DNA from: Herbaspirillum sp. ST 5-3
Lineage (GTDB): Bacteria > Pseudomonadota > Gammaproteobacteria > Burkholderiales > Burkholderiaceae_D
NCBI RefSeq assembly: GCF_004804275.1
Contig: NZ_STGI01000005.1
Location: 62,001-126,000 of the forward strand
Reading direction: 5' to 3'
Length of the DNA: 64,000 nucleotides
In this document: in pieces, positions 39,891 through 49,066 of the stretch
Layout of the letters: every line of letters begins with the position of its first letter
Position numbering within the stretch: the stretch's first letter is position 1
The notes under the pieces: generated by a model
The model's database searches: none
The model's input: only the letters and a program-made list of their open reading frames with translations
What the model was told of the DNA's origin: nothing
Made by a program: the position numbers and the translations under genes

Positions 39891-40041
39891 ATGGGGGCTT
39901 GAATCAGAGGAAAATGGCGCAAACTGGTATTCTACCAACCCGTGGATAGAGGGTGTATTGACTTGTATTAGGCGGTGCTGCGTTCTTGCGCAAACGCATG
40001 TACCTCCATGGCCGGTCAAGCATCGAGAGGAGCCCCGCAGC

Positions 40042-40386
40042 ATGAAGAAGTCATCCCTTGCGTTTTTAGCGGTCGGAACAGCCTTGCTGCTGGCCGCCTG
40101 TACACAAGAGCAACAAAACAAGATCAGCCGCTCGGTGCAGAACTGGACCGGAACCAACGGCGTGCTGGAGTTCTATGCCGGCGACAAGCTGGTGCGGCGC
40201 TTCATCCATATCGACAAGATCTCGACGGCCATGGGCACCGACGACAACAGGCCGCGCTCCTACCGCTACGGCTACGGCGTGCTGGACGAAAACTTCAACA
40301 TGGTGGCCGATTCCGGCGAAAAGAAGGTCTACTTCGAAATCAGTGATTTCGGCTCGAATTACATCTTCTTTGAAAGTCCGCGCTGA
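40042..40386 (+). CDS. small lipoprotein of unknown function
   Basis: 114 residues. Signal peptide KKSSLAFLAVGTALLLAAC with lipobox LAAC (Cys20). The mature part is a short, probably beta-rich domain (NGVLEFYAGDKLVRRFIHIDKISTAM ... RPRSYRYGYGVLDENFN). No family recognised with certainty. GAGGAG before ATG 40042. It diverges from pepN and may be cotranscribed with the next lipoprotein, 113 bases downstream. Confidence 0.75.
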   Translation: MKKSSLAFLAVGTALLLAACTQEQQNKISRSVQNWTGTNGVLEFYAGDKLVRRFIHIDKISTAMGTDDNRPRSYRYGYGVLDENFNMVADSGEKKVYFEISDFGSNYIFFESPR

Positions 40387-40499
40387 GCGCCCATTGCCCC
40401 ATTATTGACACAAAAGCGTTACAAAAACTTACGTAATTTTTTTGCCGCTGGTCTATTCTGAATTTGAATCAAAGAGCCTATGCACGCTGGAGAAAATCG

Positions 40500-41132
40500 A
40501 TGAAAGCCTGGCTGATCGCCGTTGTCATGGCGGTAACTAGCGTCCTGGTAGCGGGCTGTGGCACCACCATCCAGAGCAATGTCACGGCCTTCCATGAATG
40601 GCCGGAAAGCCTGCCGGACAAGCACTACGTGTTCGAGCGCACCAAGGATCAGAACAATAACCTCGAATACCTCAACTACGAGAACCTGGTCCGCGCCGAG
40701 CTGAACCGGCTCGGATTCATGGAAGCCTCGCCGTCGGTCAAGCCGACGCTCAAGGTCGCCATCAGCTACCGCATCGATGGCCGCGACGTGCGCGAAGTCT
40801 ATCCCGTGGTCGTCAACCCCAATCCCTACTGGTACGGTCCCGCCTGGTATGGCCCGCCCTGGCGCGGCTATTACAGCCCGTTCTACGATCCGTTCTGGTA
40901 CGGCCCGCCCATGGTGGAACAACGCGTTTCGCAGTACCGCCTGTACACACGTCAGCTGCACGTCATGATCGCGCGCATGACGGACAACAAGCAGCTCTAT
41001 GAAACCACCGTCGTCAGCGAAGGCACCAACGGCTCGCTTGCCGCGGTAATGCCTTACATGGTGCGCAGCGCGTTCGCGGATTTCCCCGGCAAGAGCGGTG
41101 TTCCGCATCGCGTGGAACTGAAAATGCAATAA
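40500..41132 (+). CDS. DUF4136-type lipoprotein
   Basis: 210 residues. Signal peptide ends VLVAGC (lipobox, Cys20). The mature domain (TFHEWPESLPDKHYVFERT-like beginning, then ENLVRAELNRLGFMEASPSVKPTLKVAISYRID) fits DUF4136. A central aromatic segment around residues 112-140 is rich in Tyr, Trp, Pro and Gly (YWYGPAWYGPPWRGYYSPFY) and is probably a surface loop. Function unknown; outer-membrane location likely. GGAG precedes ATG 40500. Confidence 0.75.
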   Translation: MKAWLIAVVMAVTSVLVAGCGTTIQSNVTAFHEWPESLPDKHYVFERTKDQNNNLEYLNYENLVRAELNRLGFMEASPSVKPTLKVAISYRIDGRDVREVYPVVVNPNPYWYGPAWYGPPWRGYYSPFYDPFWYGPPMVEQRVSQYRLYTRQLHVMIARMTDNKQLYETTVVSEGTNGSLAAVMPYMVRSAFADFPGKSGVPHRVELKMQ

Positions 41133-41155
41133 GCGGCTCCGCCGCCCTCTGTCCG

Positions 41156-43060
41156 TCAGCTACCCACTATTTCCGCCAGCGCAGCCTGCAGTGCACGGCC
41201 GATCACGCCGCTCGTGGCGTGAATGCGGGTGCGGTCGGCGCACATGGCCTGTGCCAGTGCTTCATTCGTCAGCGCAAAGAGGAGCTGTCCCTGCCGCCCG
41301 GCGAACACGAAACGGCTGCGGCCCGGACTGATCCACATCAGCCGGCAATTCACTTTGCCGCCGTCATTGCGCACGAACTCCATCCAGCTGCCCGGCGCCA
41401 GGCTGTCGATCTGGCGCATGAAGTCGGCCAGCGCCGCTTCCTGCTGTTGCTGCGCGCGTTTGGCGAGCTGATGTTCGCTCGCCTTTTGCACGACGTTCAT
41501 TCGCAGTTCGAGCTGATGGCGCGGCGTCAGTTCGGCCGGCATGCGCAAGGCCGAGGCGTGGCGCTCGGCGAGTTCGCTGAAAAACGCGTCGCGCTCTGCG
41601 CCTTCCCACTTGACCACATTGAGCCATGCATTGAGCATGGACAACAGCGCCGGCAGCCGCTCGACCAGATCCTTGCGTTCTTCCGGGCCGACCTTGGGCT
41701 TGACGCTCCAGATCAGGTCGTCCATGGCCTTGAGAACGTTAGTCAGCACCTCGGGTTTGGTGCTGCGCGTGCTGTAAGCAAAGCTAAGCACGCGCGACCA
41801 CTGGTGTTGCAGAAATGTCTCGACAAACCCGGGCACCTCGCCGGTTTCGATCCGCGCGATCACATCTTCCTGCGCCAGTTGCTGCGCCTGTCCGATGTTT
41901 TCCTGTGTCGTCGCATCGGCGATCGCCTGATTCAACTTGCCCGCCAGAGCGTCATCGCCCTCGGTCGCAATCGATTGCAGTTCGGCGACGATCCTGTCGA
42001 AAGACGCCTCGCTGCCTTCCGGATCAACGCAATCCAGTACTTGCGCAATCCGCTCATGCAAAGGATCGGCGCTTCCCTTTTCAGGATCGCAGGCCAGGCC
42101 GGCCGTCAACACCGCATCGACCAGTCGCCGCGCCGGATGTGATTCACGGAAGAAGAATTCCTTGTCCGCCAGCGCCGCCTTGCGCAGCGGAACGCGCAGG
42201 ACTTCGATCAGCTCGCGGACCGCGGGCGGGATGTCTTCATCGCGCCGCAATTGATCGAAAGCCTTGTCCAGCAATCCGACTGCACGCGCGTCGATGACGT
42301 TCAGGATGCCGTCCGGCGCCAGCCAGCGCCGCAGCTTCTCCTGCTCCGACGGCGTGAAGGAAAGTATCGGCGTGGTGCGTTTGCGTCGATATTCCTGTTC
42401 GGCGTCCGGCAAGACCTGACGGATCGCCAGTTCCTGGTTCAGCGCCTGCAGGATCGGCCCCAGTTGCAGGAATACCTCCGGCCGCATCTCCCGAAGCACA
42501 ATACGCTGCGAGGCCGCATTCAAGTCAAACTTGCCCCACGCATTGCCGGCAGCCTTCAGGAAGATTTCGGCGCGAAACGGATTGGCTCGGATGCCGACCA
42601 CTTCGGACTGCAGCCAATGGGCAATCCGCATGCCGAGGACGGCGAGTGCCTCCGCGTTGGCCGCATCGATGGCCTGGCTCAGGTTATCGATCAGCACCTT
42701 GCGTTCCATCGCGGCGAAGTCGACCAGCGACAAATCCATCGCGCCGCTTTCGAGCAGCGATTCGCCCTGCATGCCGGCCGCCTGCACGGCTTGCAGCAAG
42801 CTTTCCTGCAGACTCTCCGCAAGCAGACGATGAAAGGTGACGCGTTGGCGGTTCAGGTGCTCCGAGGCGCTGCGGCACAGCGCGGATTCATCCGAATCCT
42901 CGGCTTGCCCGGAGGTGGACAGTGCTTGCGCCAGGCGCGTGGTGAACCCATCGAACTGCGCGGCGCTCAGCCGCATGGCGGCAAACGCGAGCGTGTGCAG
43001 CAGCGCCATGCGATCAGGCGCGACGCCGGTCACTTCTCGCGGTGTTGTGTTGTCTGCCAT
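41156..43060 (-). CDS. DUF1631 family protein
   Basis: 634 residues, cytoplasmic by sequence. The DUF1631 family is found in Beta- and Gammaproteobacteria with no known role. A PilZ-like or small beta domain may lie at the C-terminus (SLAPGSWMEFVRNDGGKVNCRLMWISPGRSRFVFAGRQGQ), followed by a helical end. Last gene of a six-gene minus-strand run, 35 bases after the small membrane protein. Confidence 0.8.
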   Translation of the reverse strand: MADNTTPREVTGVAPDRMALLHTLAFAAMRLSAAQFDGFTTRLAQALSTSGQAEDSDESALCRSASEHLNRQRVTFHRLLAESLQESLLQAVQAAGMQGESLLESGAMDLSLVDFAAMERKVLIDNLSQAIDAANAEALAVLGMRIAHWLQSEVVGIRANPFRAEIFLKAAGNAWGKFDLNAASQRIVLREMRPEVFLQLGPILQALNQELAIRQVLPDAEQEYRRKRTTPILSFTPSEQEKLRRWLAPDGILNVIDARAVGLLDKAFDQLRRDEDIPPAVRELIEVLRVPLRKAALADKEFFFRESHPARRLVDAVLTAGLACDPEKGSADPLHERIAQVLDCVDPEGSEASFDRIVAELQSIATEGDDALAGKLNQAIADATTQENIGQAQQLAQEDVIARIETGEVPGFVETFLQHQWSRVLSFAYSTRSTKPEVLTNVLKAMDDLIWSVKPKVGPEERKDLVERLPALLSMLNAWLNVVKWEGAERDAFFSELAERHASALRMPAELTPRHQLELRMNVVQKASEHQLAKRAQQQQEAALADFMRQIDSLAPGSWMEFVRNDGGKVNCRLMWISPGRSRFVFAGRQGQLLFALTNEALAQAMCADRTRIHATSGVIGRALQAALAEIVGS

Positions 43061-43095
43061 GGTGCCGAACTTCGTTGCCTTTGCGCGTACGCTGT

Positions 43096-43251
43096 TCAGG
43101 AATACATTGCTTCCGAAGCGAAGGTAAGCACCACGATCAGCATCACGACGGCGGCGAGGACCAGCAGCAGGCGGCCGAACTTCGGCGTGCCTTCCGTCCC
43201 GGTCGCTTGTTCCGGTGGATGATTCATCGAATTCTCACGCTGCTCGTCCAT
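43096..43251 (-). CDS. small single-pass membrane protein (51 residues)
   Basis: ATG 43251 to TGA 43096-43098; an in-frame ATG at 43227 gives 43 residues. The N-terminus is polar (MDEQRENSMNHPPEQ), followed by one clear membrane helix (RLLLVLAAVVMLIVVLTFA) and a short tail. It begins nine bases after the qor stop, the same gap as between the other genes of this run. That spacing, together with the clean hydrophobic helix, supports a real gene. Function unknown. Confidence 0.6.
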   Translation of the reverse strand: MDEQRENSMNHPPEQATGTEGTPKFGRLLLVLAAVVMLIVVLTFASEAMYS

Positions 43252-43260
43252 GGCTCGCGC

Positions 43261-44235
43261 TCACGGCAGAAGAATGGTGGAGCCGGTCGTCTTGCGCGCT
43301 TCCAGGTCGCGGTGCGCCTGCGCCACGTCCTTCAGTGCATAGCGCTGGTTGACCTCGATCTTGACCTTCTTGCTCAGCACCATGTTGAACAGGTCGGCCG
43401 CCATCTTGTCGAGATCCTCGCGCTTGGCCGTATACGCAAACAGCGACGGCCGCGTGATGAACAGCGATCCGCGCGACGCCAGCTCGTTGAGGCTGAAGGG
43501 CGGCACCGGGCCGGACGCGCTGCCGAAGCTGACCATCATGCCCAGTGGTGACAGGCAATCAAGCGAACCGGTGAAGGTATCCTTGCCGATCGAATCATAG
43601 ACCACGGGAACACCCTTGCCGCCGGTGATTTCCTTGACGCGCTCGACGAAGTTTTCCTTGTTGTAGTTGATGGTATGCGCGCAGCCGTGCGCCTTGGCCA
43701 GGGCCGCTTTCTCGTCGGAACCGACCGTGCCGATCATGGTCACGCCCAGCGCCCGCGCCCATTGGCAGGCGATCAGCCCGACTCCGCCGGCAGCGGCATG
43801 GAACAGAATGGTTTCACCGCCATGCAAGGGGAAGGTGCGATGAAACAGGTATTGCACCGTCAGGCCCTGCAGCATCATGGCGGCAGCCGTCTCGAAATCG
43901 ATTCCGTCCGGCAGCTTGACCAGGATGGAAGCCGGCATCACACGCGCTTCCGCATACGCACCGGTCGGTCGCCCGGCGTACGCGACGCGATCACCTACCT
44001 TTACATGGGTGACGCCTGCGCCCACCGCTTCCACCGTGCCCGCGCCTTCCATGCCCAGGCCGGCCGGCAGCGGCTGCGGGTAGGCGCCGGTGCGGAAGTA
44101 GACATCGATATAGTTCAAGCCGCAGGCGGCCTGGCGCACGCGCACCTCGCCCGGCCCCGGCTCTCCCACCTCGACATCCACGTACTCCATCACTTCAGGG
44201 CCGCCGACTGCGTTGATTCGAATTGCCTTCGCCAT
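43261..44235 (-). CDS. qor: zeta-crystallin-type NADPH:quinone oxidoreductase
   Basis: 324 residues of the MDR superfamily without the structural zinc lobe. GLNYIDVYFRTGAYP and the nucleotide loop AAAGGVGLIACQWARALG are typical of Qor. It reduces quinones with NADPH in the cytoplasm. It starts nine bases after mgsA and is followed after nine bases by a small membrane protein gene. Confidence 0.9.
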   Translation of the reverse strand: MAKAIRINAVGGPEVMEYVDVEVGEPGPGEVRVRQAACGLNYIDVYFRTGAYPQPLPAGLGMEGAGTVEAVGAGVTHVKVGDRVAYAGRPTGAYAEARVMPASILVKLPDGIDFETAAAMMLQGLTVQYLFHRTFPLHGGETILFHAAAGGVGLIACQWARALGVTMIGTVGSDEKAALAKAHGCAHTINYNKENFVERVKEITGGKGVPVVYDSIGKDTFTGSLDCLSPLGMMVSFGSASGPVPPFSLNELASRGSLFITRPSLFAYTAKREDLDKMAADLFNMVLSKKVKIEVNQRYALKDVAQAHRDLEARKTTGSTILLP

Positions 44236-44244
44236 GCTTGCTCC

Positions 44245-44640
44245 TCAAGTGTTGTGATTGTGATGATGATGCGGCACCATCTGCGCGAGCAGCAGTTTGG
44301 CCGACACGATATTGGTGGCACAGGGAATATTGTGCACGTCGCAGGCGCGCACCAGCGCGTTCACATCCGGCTCGTGCGGATGCGCGGTCATCGGATCGCG
44401 CAAGAAGATCACGCAGTCGATCCTGCCTTCGACCAGTTCGGCGCCGATCTGCAGGTCGCCGCCGAAGGGGCCGGACAGCTTGCGCTCCACCGTCAGCCCC
44501 ACTTCATCATGCAAGCGCTTGCCGGTCGTGCCGGTCGCCACCAGGATGCACTGGCGCAGCAAATCGGCATGCTCGGATGCCAGTTCGACCATCTCGTCCT
44601 TCTTCTTGTCGTGTGCAATCAATGCAATTCGCTTCTTCAC
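44245..44640 (-). CDS. mgsA: methylglyoxal synthase
   Basis: 131 residues. [36 protein letters not shown] and [15 protein letters not shown] are diagnostic, with catalytic Asp residues in the last two. It converts dihydroxyacetone phosphate to methylglyoxal, a phosphate-releasing bypass. The C-terminus ends in a natural histidine-rich tail (PHHHHNHNT). The neighbouring qor and SDR reductases could help deal with reactive carbonyls, which is inference. Confidence 0.95.
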   Translation of the reverse strand: MKKRIALIAHDKKKDEMVELASEHADLLRQCILVATGTTGKRLHDEVGLTVERKLSGPFGGDLQIGAELVEGRIDCVIFLRDPMTAHPHEPDVNALVRACDVHNIPCATNIVSAKLLLAQMVPHHHHNHNT

Positions 44641-44649
44641 CGCAACCTC

Positions 44650-45429
44650 TCAAAACGTTCCAGGATAATTTCCGCCGTCCAGCAGGACGTTCTGCCCGGT
44701 CATGTAACCGGCATGCACGCTGCACAGGAAGGCGCACAGCGCACCAAACTCCGCCGGCGTGCCGAAGCGCTGCGCCGGAATCTGCACGCGACGCGCGGCG
44801 TACACCTCATCGATGCTCTTGCCGGATGAACCGGCGGCAGCGCCCAGCGTCTTCTTCAGCCGGTCGGTATCGAACTGTCCCGGCAGCATATTGTTGATCG
44901 TCACATTGTGGGCCACCGTCTTGCGCGCCAGGCCGGCCACGAAACCGGTCAAGCCGGAACGTGCTCCGTTGGACAGGCCGAGGATATCGATCGGAGCCTT
45001 CACCGCACTCGATGTGATGTTGATGATGCGACCGAAACGGCGCGACATCATGCCGTCGACGGTCGCCTTGATGAGTTCGATCGGTGTGAGCATGTTGGCG
45101 TCCAGCGCCGCGATCCAGTCGTCGCGCGTCCAGGTCCGGAAATCCCCGGTCGGCGGTCCGCCGGCGTTGGTGACGAGGATGTCCGGCTGCGGACAGGCGG
45201 CCAGCGCCTTCGCACGGCCGTCGGCGCTTGTGATGTCGCAGGCCACCGCCGTCACCGTCACTCCGGTCTTCTGGCGAATCTCGGCGGCGGTCGCTTCCAG
45301 CACATCGGCGGTACGCGCCACCACTGTCACATGCACGCCTTCGGCGGCCAATGCTTCCGCGCAACCGCGCCCCAAGCCCTTGCTGGCGCCGCAGACCAGC
45401 GCCGTTTTTCCCTTGATTCCCAGATCCAT
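44650..45429 (-). CDS. SDR-family oxidoreductase lacking the usual Tyr-xxx-Lys
   Basis: 259 residues. The cofactor loop GASKGLGRG (residues 14-22) and NAGGPP are normal for a short-chain dehydrogenase, and Ser140 fits the catalytic serine. Thirteen residues later, where Tyr-xxx-Lys is expected, the sequence is S153-N-G-A-R157. I recall the same LSNGARSGL block in homologues from other Burkholderiales, so this is probably a subfamily trait rather than an error. The reaction is unknown; FabG-like annotation would be unsafe. Confidence 0.85.
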   Translation of the reverse strand: MDLGIKGKTALVCGASKGLGRGCAEALAAEGVHVTVVARTADVLEATAAEIRQKTGVTVTAVACDITSADGRAKALAACPQPDILVTNAGGPPTGDFRTWTRDDWIAALDANMLTPIELIKATVDGMMSRRFGRIINITSSAVKAPIDILGLSNGARSGLTGFVAGLARKTVAHNVTINNMLPGQFDTDRLKKTLGAAAGSSGKSIDEVYAARRVQIPAQRFGTPAEFGALCAFLCSVHAGYMTGQNVLLDGGNYPGTF

Positions 45430-45437
45430 GCTGTTTC

Positions 45438-46349
45438 CTATGCCTTTTTCCTAGACAATAAATAAATTCCGGCAAGCACCAATGCTGTGCCGGCCAACTG
45501 AATCCCGGTGACGGGTTCCCCCAGGATCACTGCTCCCATGAACAAGGTCGACACAGGCCCGACCATGCCGGCCTGCGACGCGGTCGCCGCGCCAATACGG
45601 GCCACGGCGATCATTGTCAAAAATACCGGGAATACCGTGCAAAACACGGCATTCACCAGCGACAGCCAGTACACCGGCACCGGCTGCGTCAGCATCGAAA
45701 CCGGGCGCAGCAGGAAAAACTGCACGATGCATGCCACGCAAGCCGAGCACATTGCATAAGCCACCAGCCGCATCGCGCCGACGCGCCGAACCAGATGGCC
45801 GGATTGCAGCAAGTACAGCGCATACAATACCGCACTCCCGAGCACGAATGCACTGCCGAGGCCGACATTGGCGCCGCCGAGTCTGACATCATGCAAAAAA
45901 ACCAATACCGTGCCGAGATAGGCCGTGCCCAGCGCCAGCCATTCCAGCCTGGTGATTTTCTTGTGCAGGAAGAAGACCGAAATGAGCAGCACGAAGGAGG
46001 GCGTGAGAAACAGGATCAGGCGCTCCAGCCCGGCCGAGATGTATTGCAGCCCGATAAAATCGAAGAAGCTCGACAGGTAATAGCCGAGCATGCCGAGCAC
46101 GGCAACCCAGGCGCGCTCGATGTTGGTCAGGGGCGTCGAAATCCTCGCCTGCCAGATCGCAATGGCGGCAAAGAACGGCAGCGAAAAGATCATGCGAAAC
46201 GCGATCAGCGTCACGGCATCGACATGGTAGCGGTAAATCAGTTTGGCAACGATCGCCTTGGCGGAGAACAGGATCGCGCCGGCGATCGCGATGGCGAGCC
46301 CGGTGAGAAATGCCTGGCGCGCGGGAGATTGTGCGGAAGAAGAAAGCAT
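45438..46349 (-). CDS. EamA/DMT-family transporter
   Basis: 303 residues with about ten membrane helices in two EamA halves (first half from GLAIAIAGAILFSAKAIVAKLI, second from GSAFVLGSAVLYALYLLQ to LAGTALVLAGIYLLS). Probable small-metabolite exporter in the inner membrane; substrate unknown. It heads the run EamA-SDR-mgsA-qor-small protein-DUF1631, each gene 8-9 bases from the next except the last. Confidence 0.88.
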   Translation of the reverse strand: MLSSSAQSPARQAFLTGLAIAIAGAILFSAKAIVAKLIYRYHVDAVTLIAFRMIFSLPFFAAIAIWQARISTPLTNIERAWVAVLGMLGYYLSSFFDFIGLQYISAGLERLILFLTPSFVLLISVFFLHKKITRLEWLALGTAYLGTVLVFLHDVRLGGANVGLGSAFVLGSAVLYALYLLQSGHLVRRVGAMRLVAYAMCSACVACIVQFFLLRPVSMLTQPVPVYWLSLVNAVFCTVFPVFLTMIAVARIGAATASQAGMVGPVSTLFMGAVILGEPVTGIQLAGTALVLAGIYLLSRKKA

Positions 46350-46409
46350 CCGGCGATTTTACGCCGCGAATGATTTTCTTACATTTCACTGAAAAAACGG
46401 AACATATCG

Positions 46410-46472
46410 GTCCACGGAAGACACGGAAAACACGGAATGACTGTTTCCGTGATTTCTGTGCTTTCCGTGGAC
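46410..46472. repeat. imperfect inverted repeat of CCACGGAA/TTCCGTGG units
   Basis: GTCCACGGAA (from 46410) and TTCCGTGGAC (to 46472) form the ends. Inside are several short repeats of ACACGGAA on the left and TTCCGTGA / TTTCTGTG on the right. It lies between two minus-strand genes, five bases after the HerA-type gene stop, so it may end that transcript. Confidence 0.6.
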
Positions 46473-46477
46473 ATCTT

Positions 46478-48025
46478 CTACTTCTTCATGATCGACCCCA
46501 GCACGCCGCGGATGATTTCGCGCCCGACCTGCGAACCGATGCTGCGTGCGGCCGACTTGACCATTGCCTCCACCATCGTGTCCTTGCGGCGCCCGACGCC
46601 GCTGCCGCCGAACAGGCCGCCCAGCGCATCCTTGAAGGTGTCGCCCAGCGACGGGCCGCTCGGCTGTGGTTGCTGCGGCTGCTGCGGTTGCTGTTGCTGC
46701 GTGCCGCCGTTGACCGGCGGCGCTTTCGGCGTTTGCGGCATCTCGGTGGCGACCCGGCCCTTCAGCTTTTCGTAGGCGGATTCGCGATCGACGACTTTTT
46801 CATATACGCCGGCAACGATCGAGCTGCGCATGATTTCACTGCGCTCGGCGTCGCTGACCGGGCCGATTTGGGAAGCCGGCGGCAGGATGAAGGCGCGTTC
46901 GACGATGTTCGGCCGCCCTTTTTCGTCGAGGAAGGACACCAGCGCCTCGCCGACGCCAAGCTCGGTAATCGCCTGCGCGGTGTCGAGTTGCGGATTGGGA
47001 CGGAAGGTCTCCGCCGCTGCCTGCACCGCCTTCTGGTCGCGCGGCGTGTAGGCGCGCAAGGCATGCTGCACGCGGTTGCCAAGCTGCCCAAGCACGGTGT
47101 CGGGAATATCGAGCGGGTTTTGCGTCACGAAATACACGCCGACACCCTTGGAGCGGATCAGCCGCACGACTTGTTCGATCTTTTGCAGCAAGGGCTTCGG
47201 CGCCTCATCGAACAGCAAATGCGCTTCGTCGAAGAAGAACACCAGCTTGGGCTTGTCGAGATCGCCGACTTCCGGCAAGTGCTCGAACAATTCCGACAAC
47301 ATCCACAACAGGAAAATCGCGTACAGGCGCGGCGAGTTGAGCAGCTTGTCGGCGGCCAGGATGTTGACCACACCCTTGCCCTGCGCGTCGGTCTGCATGA
47401 AATCGTCGATGTTGAGCATCGGTTCGCCGAAAAAGCGGTCACCGCCCTGCTCCTCGATACCGATCAGACCGCGCTGGATGGCGCCGATGCTGGCGGCGGA
47501 AATGTTGCCGTATTCGGTTTGCAACTCACCCGCATGCTCGGCCACATGCTGCAGCATCGCGCGCAAGTCCTTGATATCGAGCAGCAGCAAGCCATGGTCG
47601 TCCGCGACTTTGAACACCAGTTGCAGCACGCCCTGCTGCACTTCGTTCAGGTTCAGCATGCGCGACAGCAAAAGCGGCCCGAGATCGGAAATCGTGGCAC
47701 GCACCGGATGACCTTTTTCGCCGAAGACATCCCAGAAAGTGACCGGACAGGCGGACCAGGCTGGTTCTTCCAGCTTCAGCAGGTCGAAGCGCTCCTTGAT
47801 GCGCGGCGTCGGCGAACCCGGTTTTGCCAATCCGGAAAGATCGCCCTTGACGTCGGCCATGAACACCGGCACGCCGATGTCCGACAAGGCTTGCGCCAGC
47901 GTTTGCAGGGTGACGGTCTTGCCGGTGCCGGTGGCGCCCGTGATGCAGCCATGGCGATTGGCGAGATTGGGCAACAGTACGAGCTCTTGCTGCTGGTGCT
48001 TGGCGATCAGAAGTGGTTTCGGCAT
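46478..48025 (-). CDS. HerA-like DUF853 ATPase
   Basis: 515 residues. Walker A GATGTGKT (residues 29-36), Walker [13 protein letters not shown] (about 258-269), and an arginine-bearing end of the ATPase ([27 protein letters not shown]). It matches DUF853, a HerA/FtsK-like hexameric ATPase group, probably acting on DNA. A Gln/Pro-rich linker ([13 protein letters not shown], around 440) separates a C-terminal amphipathic segment. No NurA-type nuclease is nearby. Confidence 0.87.
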   Translation of the reverse strand: MPKPLLIAKHQQQELVLLPNLANRHGCITGATGTGKTVTLQTLAQALSDIGVPVFMADVKGDLSGLAKPGSPTPRIKERFDLLKLEEPAWSACPVTFWDVFGEKGHPVRATISDLGPLLLSRMLNLNEVQQGVLQLVFKVADDHGLLLLDIKDLRAMLQHVAEHAGELQTEYGNISAASIGAIQRGLIGIEEQGGDRFFGEPMLNIDDFMQTDAQGKGVVNILAADKLLNSPRLYAIFLLWMLSELFEHLPEVGDLDKPKLVFFFDEAHLLFDEAPKPLLQKIEQVVRLIRSKGVGVYFVTQNPLDIPDTVLGQLGNRVQHALRAYTPRDQKAVQAAAETFRPNPQLDTAQAITELGVGEALVSFLDEKGRPNIVERAFILPPASQIGPVSDAERSEIMRSSIVAGVYEKVVDRESAYEKLKGRVATEMPQTPKAPPVNGGTQQQQPQQPQQPQPSGPSLGDTFKDALGGLFGGSGVGRRKDTMVEAMVKSAARSIGSQVGREIIRGVLGSIMKK

Positions 48026-48178
48026 TGTTCGGCGGGCTTTCCGAGAGGTTTTGACAGAGGGCGATATGGTAAAATTGTAGATTGGTTTTCGGCTCGGTAC
48101 TCACTTATTTTGGATCAGATTCTGCGCCAAAATCCGTGATCCCGACCTTCTCTCGTTCATTTCCAAGAAAGATTTGCC

Positions 48179-48904
48179 ATGGCTGGACACAGTAAATGGG
48201 CCAATATTAAGCACAAAAAAGCTGCAACCGATGCAAAACGCGGCAAGATCTGGACGCGTTTGATCAAGGAGATCACGGTTGCCGCGCGCATGGGCGGCGG
48301 CGACATCGCCAGCAACCCGCGCCTGCGTCTCGCGGTGGACAAGGCCGCCGACGCCAACATGCCGAAGGACAACGTCAACCGTGCGATCCAGCGCGGTACC
48401 GGCGGCCTGGATGGTGCGAACTATGAAGAAATCCGCTACGAAGGCTATGGCATCAACGGCGCGGCGATCATCGTCGATTGCATGACCGACAATCGTGTGC
48501 GCACCGTGGCGGAAGTGCGCCATACCTTTTCCAAGTTCGGCGGCAACATGGGCACCGAAGGTTCGGTCGCGTTCCTGTTCAAGCACTGCGGCCAGCTGTA
48601 CTTTGCGCCGGGCACGAATGAAGATGCGCTGATGGAAGCCGCGCTCGAAGCCGGCGCCGAGGACGTGATCACTGACGAAGAAGGCGGCATCGAAGTCCTC
48701 ACTGCCCCGAACGATTTCTCCGCGGTCAAGGATGCGCTGGAAAAAACCGGATTCAAGGCCGAAATGGCGGAGATCATCATGAAGCCCTCGACTGAAACCG
48801 TGTTCACCGGCGACGACGCGGTCAGGATGCAAAAATTGCTGGACGCCCTGGAGAATCTCGACGACGTGCAAGAGGTCTATACCAACGCCGTCATTGAAGA
48901 ATAG
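48179..48904 (+). CDS. yebC: YebC/PmpR-family protein
   Basis: 241 residues. The N-terminus [28 protein letters not shown] and the [18 protein letters not shown] segment are diagnostic. YebC-type proteins act as translation factors for difficult peptide stretches or as transcription regulators. It starts the housekeeping block and diverges from the HerA-type gene; a TTGACA at 48051 may be part of its promoter. Confidence 0.95.
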   Translation: MAGHSKWANIKHKKAATDAKRGKIWTRLIKEITVAARMGGGDIASNPRLRLAVDKAADANMPKDNVNRAIQRGTGGLDGANYEEIRYEGYGINGAAIIVDCMTDNRVRTVAEVRHTFSKFGGNMGTEGSVAFLFKHCGQLYFAPGTNEDALMEAALEAGAEDVITDEEGGIEVLTAPNDFSAVKDALEKTGFKAEMAEIIMKPSTETVFTGDDAVRMQKLLDALENLDDVQEVYTNAVIEE

Positions 48905-49017
48905 CCTCCTCCGGCACAAGGCAACGCGGCCGGCCGGCAAGATGGCTTGCAGTGTTGCATTATGTGAGCCATCCAGGAAGTTAGCCTTTCGCTTTACCCG
49001 TTTCACAAGTAAATTAG

Positions 49018-49044
49018 GTAGTGCATGCAAAACGCTTGCACTAC
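49018..49044. promoter_or_regulatory. inverted repeat upstream of purD
   Basis: GTAGTGCATGC (49018-49028) and GCTTGCACTAC (49034-49044), 11-base arms with one mismatch, end 22 bases before the purD ATG. It could be an operator or a leader hairpin. The core resembles but does not fit the E. coli PurR box. Confidence 0.35.
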
Positions 49045-49066
49045 CCACTAACTGTTTTTGCACCTC

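Noticed and set aside
49018-49044. PurR operator before purD
   Set aside because: The core GCAAAACGCTTGC has one extra base compared with the E. coli PurR box and the regulator is not expected here; kept only as an inverted repeat.
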